Positions 11,489 through 21,900 of a stretch of DNA of 64,000 bases are shown piece by piece (the first letter of the stretch is position 1; each line of letters begins with the position of its first letter). A program made the position numbers and the translations under genes. Origin of the DNA: Punica granatum (taxonomy: Eukaryota; Streptophyta; Magnoliopsida; Myrtales; Lythraceae); contig NC_045133.1 of the NCBI RefSeq assembly GCF_007655135.1, positions 20,433,845 through 20,497,844 of the forward strand. Reading direction: 5' to 3'. Under the pieces are notes generated by a model. The model did no database searches. It had not been told where the DNA came from and worked only from the letters and a program-made list of their open reading frames with translations.

Positions 11489-13831
11489 TCTATTATTACT
11501 ATTATAAAAGCAGGGAACTCAACCAAGTCTCTCAATTTCTCAAAATTTCAATTTTACCCTTTCAATAATCTAGCCACTTTTATATGTTCAATGTATATAT
11601 CTAGACAAATTCTAATTCATTTATGCATGTATCTAGCCACATGAACACTCCTCTTCATTTCATTTAGGGTGACCACAACATGCAGGGGCGGAGCCAGGAT
11701 TTACATCCAACGGGGACAAAAATATTATTTGATATAAATAGTACATAAATATTTCTTTTTCGACGGGACAAAATACTAATTTTATCTGAAAAAAAATCAT
11801 AAATAAACATACTTTGGGGCAAAATTTAAAAATTTCAAAGTTTAGGGGCAATTGCCACCCCTAGGGGCCATGTGGCTCCGCCGCTGAAAGCATGTACGTA
11901 TGGTTTCACATATAAAGACATGCCTCTTCGCTTTATCTATTTACCTATTAAAATGACCAAAAATGTGTACTCTATAAAGGCACGCCCCTTCACTTGATGT
12001 AATATTACATATATATTGTTATAGTTATTAAATATGTGTCCTTTCATAAATAAGAACACACCTTTCATTTTTTTTTTTTTGGGAACCGTAACCCTCCCTG
12101 CTCACCGGTGACCCCAAATAGGGGTGGCCACCGGCAAGGCCCCCATGGCCCCCTCCCGTTTTGCCTGTTGATTTCCCTTTCCCTTTTTTATTTTGTAATT
12201 TTTAAAATTTTTAAAATTAAGTTATTTTTAAAAATATTTTTGGACAAAAAATGAATTCTTGGACAGAAAATTAGACAGTTGGACTAAATTGGCATAAAAG
12301 TGAAGGTTTGAGAACGAGAACAGCAAGAAAAACATTTAGAATGAAATTGACAAAAGTGTGAAAGGTTGAGAACCAAAACCGTCTTTTTCCCAAAATGAGA
12401 AGCATATGTGAGTATTAAAGAGGAAAAGACTATCAACTTGGTCCTAAATGTTTGGAACTATCAATAATTTGGTTCTCAGCGTTTAAAAGTCAACAAATCA
12501 ATTATCCTATTTCAATTCCATTACTCAATTCTACCTTGACGTTAACTTCCTGTGACAGCAATCTGATATAGTTGTTTATGTTGCCAATGATGTTGCTGAA
12601 AAATAACTAAAAAGGTAAAAATGACGTCAATTTTTTGCCAAATTGAAAGATGCAGGGGCTGAATCGAAAGTCGAAGCTCCCTTTCGGCTGCCACTGCCCT
12701 CCTTTTGGCGAGGTCGCCAAACTTGAAGAAGCCACGGGCGACCTCGCCGGGAGGGAGACTGGTGGTCTGAAATAAAGACATGATCAAATTTTAAGAAGCT
12801 TTTGATAAGCTAATGAACAAACAATCACTGGCATTTAAAGGGGAAAGAAACCTACACGATTGGGAAGAGAAAAAGAGATAATAATGCAAATATGATCACA
12901 AGCAGTCCTCGTGCTTCTTCTATGCAAGACAGAGTTACGAGATTGGACATTTCAAGACGAGAAAATATTAAATGAAAATAACACATACGCCGTGATATGT
13001 AATTTTTCAATCAAAATATAAATTAAATTTTTTTTATAACAAAGCTCACTATATTTTTCCATGGAGCCAACAATAACAATCCCTTTACTTTTTTTTTTTT
13101 GAACTTCATATCAGCCATGAAAATTCCATCACATACTCTAGAATATTCAACTTTCTAGTCTATATTTTAGTCAGGTTCACTATAATTATTTCCTCAAAGA
13201 CGCAAACCTTTTCACATGAGAAAATTTTAATTGAACCGATCTCACATTGACGTGGTGAGAAAAAATCAATAATAATTATTTAATGAAAAATAATTATGGC
13301 AATTATCGGGGTGATTAGCACAGATTTCTCAATTTGGCATATCATTTGGCGAAGTCGGGAACAACTAGATAAGTTGATTTCAATGCTTGGTTGTAATTTT
13401 TCCTTTTATGTGTCGTAACGTTTATGATGTTTGTTGTTATTTGTGAGTAAGTCTCTGTACTTTTTGGATATATTTTTTTTAATCTCATGTGTTTTGTGTT
13501 AAGTTATACTATTATTCAGATAAAAATCCGAATTTGTAACCGCTTCCTCATTTATAAAGTGATTAAAAAGTAAAAAATATCATATTATTAATTTAAGTAT
13601 GTTACAATCTAAATAAAAAGAGAAGAATTGAGGACAAACTTGCCTATTCAATATAATTATTAACTCTCTTCTTCCTCTTACTTGTCAATCTGTCCTTGTT
13701 TTGCTCTCCCCTCATTTTTGTTCTTTATCAATATTTTTACTTTTTTTTTCTCTTCTTCAAATCAATCCATCTATGGATATATTAGAAAAAATTAATATAG
13801 TTAGTGCGTGGTACGCACGGGTAAATTCTAG
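11489..13831 (+). mobile_element. Non-autonomous Helitron-like element
   Basis: The 5' end TCTATTATTACTATTATAAA follows host A (11488). The 3' end has a perfect hairpin, GTGCGT-GGT-ACGCAC, then GGGTAAATT and CTAG (13828-13831), followed by host T. TC start, hairpin plus CTAG end and insertion between A and T are the three structural marks of Helitrons. There is no Rep/helicase gene. A small hAT MITE is nested at 11683-11886. The rest is AT-rich, with a GC patch at 12080-12160 and another at 12660-12760. Confidence 0.6.
11683..11886. mobile_element. Small hAT-like MITE, nested
   Basis: Terminal inverted repeats CAGGGGCGGAGCCA and TGGCTCCGCCGCTG bound 204 bp. Flanking 8-mers ACAACATG (11675) and AAAGCATG (11887) agree at six of eight positions, an aged 8-bp target duplication. 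The GGGGCAATTGCC interior is common in such plant repeats. Confidence 0.7.
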
Positions 13832-13991
13832 TATATAAAAAATAAATTAGAAAGCGAGACGAAAGAATGACGGGTTTAATAGGTCTAGAATGATGGTAAA
13901 AATCAATCCAATAAATAATCAATGCTACACTCGCTACATAGTTTTATTTGGGAATATCATTTGTGAAGCGTTTGCGCTTTATTTGGAAATA

Positions 13992-15487
13992 TCATTTGTG
14001 AAGTGGTTGCGCTTCGATCCAACCGTCTTGGTCTATGAATTTAGAGGGATCCAAGTACTTATCCAGCTCAGCAGCGTTCAGTTTCTTCATCCAGCCCACC
14101 CGACCGGACATGTTAGATCCTGGTCCCGTGCAGCCAGACTCAACATAAGTGATTGTAGACCTATCACGCGACATGGAACAAGATGCATCAAGACCGTTTT
14201 CCATCAGTTCATCAAATTTTCTTTCACGAGAGAAATTTGATGGTATTTTGAGGATTATCTTTCGAAGTCTTACTCATGTCCGCGGTCATGCCAAGCATCC
14301 CAACCCAGAGGGACAATGTCGCTGCCAAAGTAGGTCTGGGAAAATATTACAGTCGAGTACTCCTTGTATGCTCTCCCAAGATACGTGAGCCCCTGTCCGT
14401 CCACCGAGCCACCCTTGAATACGAAAGCACTTGTATGAGGCTCATCTCGACCCTGGGCAGTAACAAAACCTATAACTCTTCCAGGGCCGAGGTTGGCTGC
14501 TGTGGAGGTTATCTTACAGCCCTGTCCATCAGCGGAAACGCAACTGTTGATGAGCAATTTCAAGTATTATATTAAGTATATTGGAACATTCACAATTGGC
14601 TATGAGTCGACAAACCGCATATAGAGATTGACCGCCGCCCCCATATGAAATCCACGCTACCCTCGATGTAGCACGATTGGAAAAAGTGACGGCCTTTCCA
14701 GTCACCAAGTGTATCCTGCAGACTCATAAATCCACAGTCGTAAAACGCTGCCTTGTCTCCCCAAATCATGATGGCCGGTGCCACGTCAAATTTATGAGGA
14801 CCAGAAATACCGAGATCATGTGTGTTCTGCAGTCAGAGAAAGAGCTACCTGATGAGTAGTAACTCAGATCGATAGAACTAAACTATAATTGCTGAAATAT
14901 TTTCCTTGACCTTGAAGGTTATATGCGATGCAAGAAAATTATCAGCGTATAAAGTGAAGGTGGAAGAGTTCTCGGAGTGCCCGTAATCGTTCCACTCGAT
15001 TGACGTTGCTCCTTGACCTTCTCCTTCGAGAAAAATGAACTGCTTGTCTTGAGGTATGGTCACTTTCTCCCTGCAAAGTTACCGATGAGTGACCAATTAA
15101 CAATTGTATGTTGTGCAATTTACATGCTTAGTATAATTAATCAATATGTTACCAAAAGAAAATGTGTTGAGATGCATCTCTCATCTTTATTACGAATTAT
15201 GGACCGACCCATGTTAGGGAAAATCGAAACTAGACTTGGAATTGGGAGGACGTGACTTACTTGTATGAACCGGGTTTAACATGTATTTGGACCCACTGGT
15301 TGTTTTTAGCGGGGACCCAGTTAATTGCTGCCTGCACAGTGGTAAAATTCCCAGAACCAGACTGGTCGACTGTGACCGACTGAACCACAGGAGTGGATTT
15401 CGGGTGAAAGTTTGGCACGTCGATGTGTGCATACGATACACCATAAGTGAGAAAGAACGACAGTAGCGTAAACCTGAAAATGCTCAT
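13992..15487 (-). CDS. Pectin methylesterase (PME copy 3), probably damaged
   Basis: Five exons: 15261-15487, 14911-15070, 14616-14826, 14274-14543 and 13992-14160. Start is ATG at 15487, followed by a hydrophobic signal peptide ([16 protein letters not shown]), so the product would be secreted to the cell wall to de-esterify pectin. There is no pro-region (type II layout). Motifs in order: [49 protein letters not shown] and VDFIWG (catalytic Asp in each of the last two), [25 protein letters not shown], and a C-terminal [13 protein letters not shown]. One extra base after DFIWG (GGGGGCGGCGG at about 14632-14642) shifts the frame relative to copies A and B. Using the next GT (exon 3 ending at 14612) restores the frame into exon 4 but replaces the conserved GQSLYE. 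It is therefore either a pseudogene or uses a changed splice site. Confidence 0.75.
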
Positions 15488-15502
15488 ACTGATCGAGATC
15501 AA

Positions 15503-16110
15503 TCAATCTTTTGATTTATTGATGTCCAATCCGTCTGGTATGAGTTTATATAGCTTAGAGGAAGTTCTTAGATGGAATGGCATCCAGCAGCAAATCGACA
15601 ATTTCCTTACGAGTCTCAGGCCTTTCTGTAGCTGGAAATGTTAGCATGACAAAACCCCACAGCAAAACCTTCCATTTCTTACTTATTCTTTTGGAAAAAT
15701 CGCAAATGGTCTTTGACTCATAAATAATACGGTGAATATATTAAGAATAATTAGGGCATTGCTCAAGTGACTGAAATTCATTTCCATATTTGTCATAACG
15801 TGATTAGTGCCTCCTTACATCAAATGACAAAATAAGACCACTGAGTTTCGTACTAATTATGAATTCTTATCCTATGCCTTAAGGGGTCTTATCGACAACT
15901 TATTTTAAAAAAAAAATCCTGATAAAAGGGGACTTTGTAATTGGGCACGTGTTATCGACAACTTATTTTTAAAATTGAATGATTGACTCTAATTTAATTA
16001 ACCGAGCCTGTAAAGAAAACCTGCGCAATGTTGCAGGGAAAGATTCTAATTCGCAATCTGAATTTCTTCCTATTTTAAGTAGATTAATATATACTACTTC
16101 ATAAACCTAC

Positions 16111-16152
<42 letters not shown>

Positions 16153-16225
16153 CCCATTCAATATTGATGCTATCTTTATATTCATGATATATGCAATTAT
16201 TTGCACTAATACACCATAAATATTA
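15503..16225. other. PME copy 3 upstream region
   Basis: Upstream region of PME copy 3. TTTATATAGC at about 15544-15553, read on the minus strand as GCTATATAAA, sits about 60 bases upstream of the start codon and is a plausible TATA box. Copies A and B have the same arrangement. The rest is AT-rich, ending in a long (TA)n tract. Confidence 0.45.
16115..16151. repeat. (TA)n microsatellite
   Basis: About 18 uninterrupted TA units. Similar TA tracts occur at 2402-2420, 36890-36913, 45606-45627, 50904-50932 and 61028-61054. Confidence 0.95.
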
Positions 16226-16234
16226 TAAAATATA

Positions 16235-17170
16235 GGGTAAATTACAAAAAAAAATCTAAATTTTGATAATCGTTTCAAATTTGTCCTAAATTTTACTTTG
16301 TAATAAAAAATCACATATTTCGATAACATTTAAGATTTGGCCTCCGTTACTGTTCTGTTAATATTTCCGTCTATTTGCTTACGCGGACTTTATGGAACAC
16401 ACTAAATTTGCACATCATTTGATCATCTTCTTTTTTTCTTTGCAAAAATAACATAAGTTTTCATAAAAGTCTCAGTTTTGTTATATATTTTGATTCATAA
16501 TTTAAAAAAAAATACATGTCAGTACCTCATTTTAGTTCACCAGCTCCAAAAGAGAACATCAACAGCATTCCTGACTAGAATTCGAAAACTATTACAAAAT
16601 AAGACCCAGCAAACCCCAAGTTACTATTTATATTCGGGTCAGCCATGTCAACTGGATGGCCTCAGGAGCGATGCATGGAGGATCACAGTATGAGGAAAAT
16701 TCGAAATCGACAACCTAGCATGATCATAAGGAGGAGGGACAAAATTGTCATTTCCGTCATCCATTAGTGGGTAGTAACCTGGCTAACTCGACTGTGAATC
16801 GTAACTCGGGATTTATTGTGTCTTCTTTTGTAATAGTTTTAAGATTGTAGTCAAGAATGTTGTTGATGTTCTCTCCTCGAGCCAGTGGACCGAAACGGGA
16901 TGCTGACATATTTTTTTTTTAAATTACAAATCAAAATCTAGAACAAAACTGATATTTTTATGAAAACTTAAGTTATTTTTGTAAAGAAAAGAGAAGATGA
17001 TCAAAAGATATGCAAACTTGATGGGTCTCATAAAGTCAACATAGGCAAATAGACGGAATGATGCCAAATCTGAGACGATTATCGAAACATGTGGTTTTTT
17101 TTGTTACAAAGTAAAATTTAGGACAAATTTATAACGATTCTCAAATTTTTTGTTTTTTTGTAATTTTCCC
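16235..17170. mobile_element. 936-bp Mutator-like foldback element
   Basis: It begins GGGTAAATTACAAAAAAA and ends as the inverted form TTTTTTTGTAATTTTCCC. The flanking 9-mers TAAAATATA (16226-16234) and TAAAATGTA (17171-17179) differ at one base, fitting Mutator-type 9-bp target duplications. The inverted arms run far inward: for example AGAGAACATCAACAGCATTC near 16551 faces its complement near 16860. Almost the whole element can fold on itself, leaving roughly 100 bases of loop. No transposase is seen. Transcription through it would give a long hairpin RNA. Confidence 0.85.
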
Positions 17171-17179
17171 TAAAATGTA

Positions 17180-18525
17180 AATGAAAATACTTAAAAGAAA
17201 TATGATATGTTGTATGTACCATGGTCCAATTTGTACTTTCACACTCTGCTTGGATTGGGGTAAATAAGGGGAAGGGGAGGGAAAATTTTCCCCTGTTTGG
17301 TTTCATGATTTTCAGCGAAGGGGAAAGAGAATGAGGGGGAATTATTTACCTTGATTTCCCTCTTAACTCCAATTTTCTTTCAAACTCCAAATCGGGGTTG
17401 AAAGGAGGTAAAAAAAAAAATTCACCCATTACAAATTTTCTAAATAAGGCTAATTTTTCCCTTCCCAGCCCTCTTCGGCTCCCCTAATTAGGCAATATTC
17501 AAAGGAGGTTAATTTTTACTGATGCAGCGCGGATCACGGTTTCTCAAACCTAAATCCGAAATTAGACTCGAAAGGAGTAAAACACGTTTAAACCCGAAGA
17601 ATAACACCCAACAAGGGCCACGATAGGGGAGAAAACCTCTCCGAGAAATACTATTGATATTGATATATAAAGTTCTAGCCGTTCTTGAACAATGAGATGT
17701 ACTATATATATATAGGCCTAAGACAACTAAAAAAACATTAAAATAGGAAATTAGAATCTAAACTCTTACTATATAACTTTCTAAAAGAAAATAAGTAATT
17801 GTTCTAAAATAGGAAACTTAAAACTCTTGACTCAAAATAAAATTGGAAGTAATATCTAATTCCATCAATAGATGAATATTCGCCATGTCACTAAGATTTA
17901 CCTTAACCCTTTCATGGTAAAGTTTGGCGAGATCAGCAAATTCTCTCAAGTTTTAGTTCTCCATCATGAGAATATTTCTTTGATATATCAAAGATATGCT
18001 TCTCTAGGCTTGAGCTTGTTCATACAGATATTGGCTTAAAATCCTCCTCGTCATTTACCCTCCCTTTCCCTTCCTTTCCCCGCTTTTACTTCCCCTTAAT
18101 GAACATATCCAAACAAAGTGTAATAGTATACTGATGCTGCGGGTTATAATTGGCAATACTTATAAGATTGCATGATAAAACCGGATTCTCAATGCAGTGA
18201 CATTCGAAGTTTAGAATCAAAAGGTTCTGATTTGACTCTTATTGATGAAACGTTCCCTATCGGTATTTCCCATGCTACTATTTTTTTTCCTATATTCCAC
18301 ATTTTATAAAACTCTTTGATCCAAGAATTTGCATTGCCAATAAAAATAGTAGTTTTAAATAAGAGGAAAATATTTGAAGGATATGAATTAAGAAAAATGA
18401 AAGTTTGAAGTAGAATTGATAAGAAAATATTTGGGGTAATTTTTTTTTTAAAAAAAACATACACTAACACATATCTGTCACTCCTAACCTCATAAGTGTT
18501 TAAAAAATACACAAAAAAATTACGG
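17180..18525. other. Intergenic, no gene
   Basis: AT-rich, with no supported coding sequence. Possible SINE-like similarity begins only at its right end. Confidence 0.4.
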
Positions 18526-18529
18526 TATA

Positions 18530-19035
18530 TTGGCTTAGGTGGTTCAATCCCTATTCCCCTTAAATAGGATATCGAGTTTGAATTTTGTGAATGCAAAAAA
18601 TTCACAATTTTGAAAGCATTACTCCATAGTGAGCCGACCTTAGGTCAAAATTGAATTAGTCGAGACTCAACTCTCGAATACTAAGTAATCACACAAAAAA
18701 AATTTTAAAAATAAGCGAGGTCTCAAATTTGAATATTATGAATGCAGAAAATCAATAATTGGGAGAGTTTTCTTACTTAGTCGGCCGACCCAAGTTGAAA
18801 CTAAATTAGCTAGGATCCATTTAACTATCGAATAGTGCGAAAAAATAAAAAAATTAAAATTAAAATTAAAAAAGGTCAAGTGTCTCCAAGTGAGTGGGAA
18901 AACTCACCCCACTGCCCCTTACTTCTAGGAAGGTCCGTAGTTACGAGAGTTTTATTATTTAGTGGGATTGATCCTGATTGAAGTTGAATTAGTTTGGATC
19001 CATTTTAACTCCTAAAATTGGAAAAAAAATTAAAA
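18530..19035 (+). repeat. Cluster of three degraded SINE-like copies
   Basis: Three successive copies share the order ATATCGAGTTTGAATTTTGTGAA or its variants, then a GTGGGCCGACC-like or GGTCCGTAG-like middle, then AATTAGTCGAGA or AATTAGCTAGGATCC, then an A-rich tail. Approximate starts are 18530, 18715 and 18890. The first keeps TTGGCTTAGGTGGTTCAA, resembling an A-box. The copies are diverged, so their boundaries are soft. Confidence 0.5.
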
Positions 19036-20310
19036 TTAAAATTTTTAAAAAAATGTATTGTGTGGGTCCCCGCGAATTGAAATCCCACCCCACTCGCCAC
19101 CTCCTTCTATCCAAGAGCAAAAGTAATAATGCTTTGTTTATTTACTAAATCATACTCTACTCCATTTATTTTTCCCTTAATTCAAGCACACGATCATAAC
19201 TTTTTATTTTTTCTTTAATTTAATAATAAATTTTCTCACATATTTTTTCTTAACCATTATTACAATTAATTTTCTAATACTAAATTATATCAACTATTCA
19301 TCACTTTTCTCTCAATTCAACAATACAATCATTACTTTTTTTTTATCTTATTCTTCAATTTAATAATAAATTCGATCACAATTTTTTTCTTAACCATAAT
19401 TACAATAATTTTTTAATAATAAATTTTTTCAACTACTTTTATCTTCATCCCCGTGCAATTAACTATCAACACCCCGTTTTTGTCTTCCAACACTCGAGGA
19501 CCATCGATACATTCACTACTTTTGAATTCAAGGGCATTTTCTTAATTTATATCTAATTTCGTGTTTTCAGAAAAAAAAAATTAAAAAAAATACTCGATGC
19601 AATATTTTGAGGCTATACGCTATCAAATTTGATTTTCGAAATCTGGAACGAAACTCGAAATTGAAAAATATTTCTCTATGTAATATCGATCCCTAAATTT
19701 TTTAAAACACAATGGTGACCCCGGATTATTTTTCAGATGTCTAACAGAAAATACGCGAATTTCAGGCATTGCAAGTATTAATTTTCATTTTCAAAATTCA
19801 GAACAATATTCAAGGCCAAACTATATGTTTTTGCATAATATTGATTCTCAATTTTTTTCTAAATGCAGTGGTGATGCAGAATTATTTTTCAGATGTCCAG
19901 TTGAAAAGAAGAAAATTTCAAGTCCTACGTGCATCAATTTCGATTTTTTCAATATTCGGGACGATACTGGCTCTTGAAAAAAATATTTTTCTGTATAATG
20001 TCGATTCTCAAATTTTCTTGAACACAACAGTATCTCCGGATTATTCAGATATCTGTTTGGAAAGACATGAAATTGGAAAATGATCATGCAATTACGTTCA
20101 ACATGCATCGGAGGTTCGATATCGATTTTTATCGAGATTTGATCTCCATCGATATAAATTGGAATTCTCATAGAGTCCGTTATTTTTCAAACTTCTCAAT
20201 TTCAAAGTTTTCTTTCCAAAAATGTCAATGGATTTTGAGAAATCGAATTTCGTCAAAGACGGGTACGAGTAAATATATATATTTGAAAAAAAAAACTGTC
20301 AGGAGGTTCC
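19036..20310. other. AT-rich intergenic, internally repetitive
   Basis: No gene. Three loosely repeated blocks (about 19600, 19720 and 19840) share ATTTTCAGATGTC and TCGATTCTCAAATTTTTT-like phrases, suggesting old tandem duplication of a 130-160 bp unit. Confidence 0.4.
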
Positions 20311-21900
20311 GCCACTTGTGGCCGAACCCCATATGAAACCTGCCACCTACAAATCTTCTTCTTCTTCTTCTTCTACAAGTGGCACTGCCGCGCCCGCAAC
20401 AAGACTTCGGCGCCTACCCTGCAATGTCATCTCTGCAACCTATCACATCTATCGCTGCGGCTCCATCTGCATGAACGATCATTTTTCTCTGCCTTCGCTC
20501 TCTCCCGAGCTGTGATCAACTCTGTCCCCAATCTCCTCACTCTCGCTGATCTCGGGCAAGGACAGCGCAGCAAAGACCATGCTCTCCTTCTCTCTTGTGC
20601 TCTCTCTCGAACACAACCTCTTGGTTCCGACAAATATAGAGACCAGCCTTCCCCGTCTCTCATTCCGGTCAGGACCGACAGTTTACCGTCATCATTCATC
20701 AGCTCCTTCTCCTCCCCTTAGAAACATCAACTCAACAACCGACCCGAGCCTCCAACTTCTGGTCTGCTGTTCTTCTTCTTTTCCCGCCACCTTTGCAGCT
20801 CCCGCATCGTGACGACTTACCAGCACCCTCAATACGACCGATTCTTCGACATCCTCACCTTCCCTCTCCTCTCATGGCTGAATTACGACCACCTTCACCA
20901 GCTTTAACTCGCTCTCTTTCTCTTCTTCTTTCGGTCAGGACTGCAGAGAGCATACGGAGGACAACACCATCACCATTCCTTTCTCTCCTCCTCTCGATCT
21001 CCATCATCTTGCTCTTCTTTATCTCCTTCCTTCCCATTTCACTTCTTAGTTTTTCCAGAGCCATCCATTTTCCGTAACTGAACTCCCTCTCCCTCTTGCT
21101 CTCCTTCTCAGAACAGGATTCTGGGAATTTGCCCGTGGCCTCTCCTTCCCGTTTGGAAATCTGTGAACCTTTTACTTTGGGAGGGAAGTGGTTGCTATCT
21201 CATTTCTTCGGAAACTTGTGGAGAACTTTCAGCTTTCATGAAATCTCTGGAAAATCGATGAAGATGGTCGACCATATGATCAGATAAATGAAGGGGAAGA
21301 AAATCATTCAGCCCGAGCACTTGCTCACCGTACTGGTGATTGTGCCCCCTTCGGTTGTTGTTTGTTGCTTGCTGCCCGCCTCTGCTCCGGAGTTGCCTTC
21401 ATCGAGGACCCCGAGCTAAGTCTCCCTCTGTCTCTTCCTTTCAGCTTTCATGAAATCTCTGGAAAATCGATGAAGATGGTCGACCATATGATCAGATAAA
21501 TGAAGGGGAAGAAAATCATTCAGCCCGAGCACTTGCTCACCGTACTGGTGATTGTGCCCCCTTCGGTTGTTGTTTGTTGCTTGCTGCCCGCCTCTGCTCC
21601 GGAGTTGCCTTCATCGAGGACCCCGAGCTAAGTCTCCCTCTGTCTCTTCCTTTCTCGGGTTCATTTTCACTCACGAACATCACTAACCGCTGCTATGTTT
21701 GCTCTTTTTTGGTTGTCCATATCTTTCTTCTGTAGGTGGTGGCTGTAGTGTCAATGGACAGTCCGTAATCGACTTGATTCGAGGGATCTTCAAAGCTCCT
21801 CTACTGTCTCCCGGCTCTAGCTCGGGAGAGGTATGAAAATCTCGACTTAGTGACACGTTTAGGGCTCTTTTTATCTGTTGATTTGATGACCTTGTCAATG
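20311..21900 (+). other. CT-rich region with possible non-coding leader and exon
   Basis: Composition changes sharply from AT-rich to CT-rich on the plus strand, with (TTC)n near 20350 and many TCTCTC blocks. Such composition is typical of plant 5' leaders. An exon-like piece at about 21737-21830 follows TTCTGTAG and precedes GTATGA. In one frame it reads through VNGQSVIDLIRGIFKAPL. I do not recognise the family and find no further exons. Overlapping open frames of 60-94 codons here (20318-21077) disagree in frame and look like composition effects. Confidence 0.3.
21231..21654. repeat. Perfect 212-bp tandem duplication
   Basis: Copy 1 is 21231-21442 and copy 2 is 21443-21654. Both begin AGCTTTCATGAAATCTCTGG and end CTCTGTCTCTTCCTTTC. 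I see no difference between them, so the event is very recent, or else an assembly artefact. Confidence 0.93.

Noticed and set aside
20318..21077. Several Ser/Leu/Pro-rich open frames on both strands
   Set aside because: They overlap in different phases and follow from the CT-rich composition.
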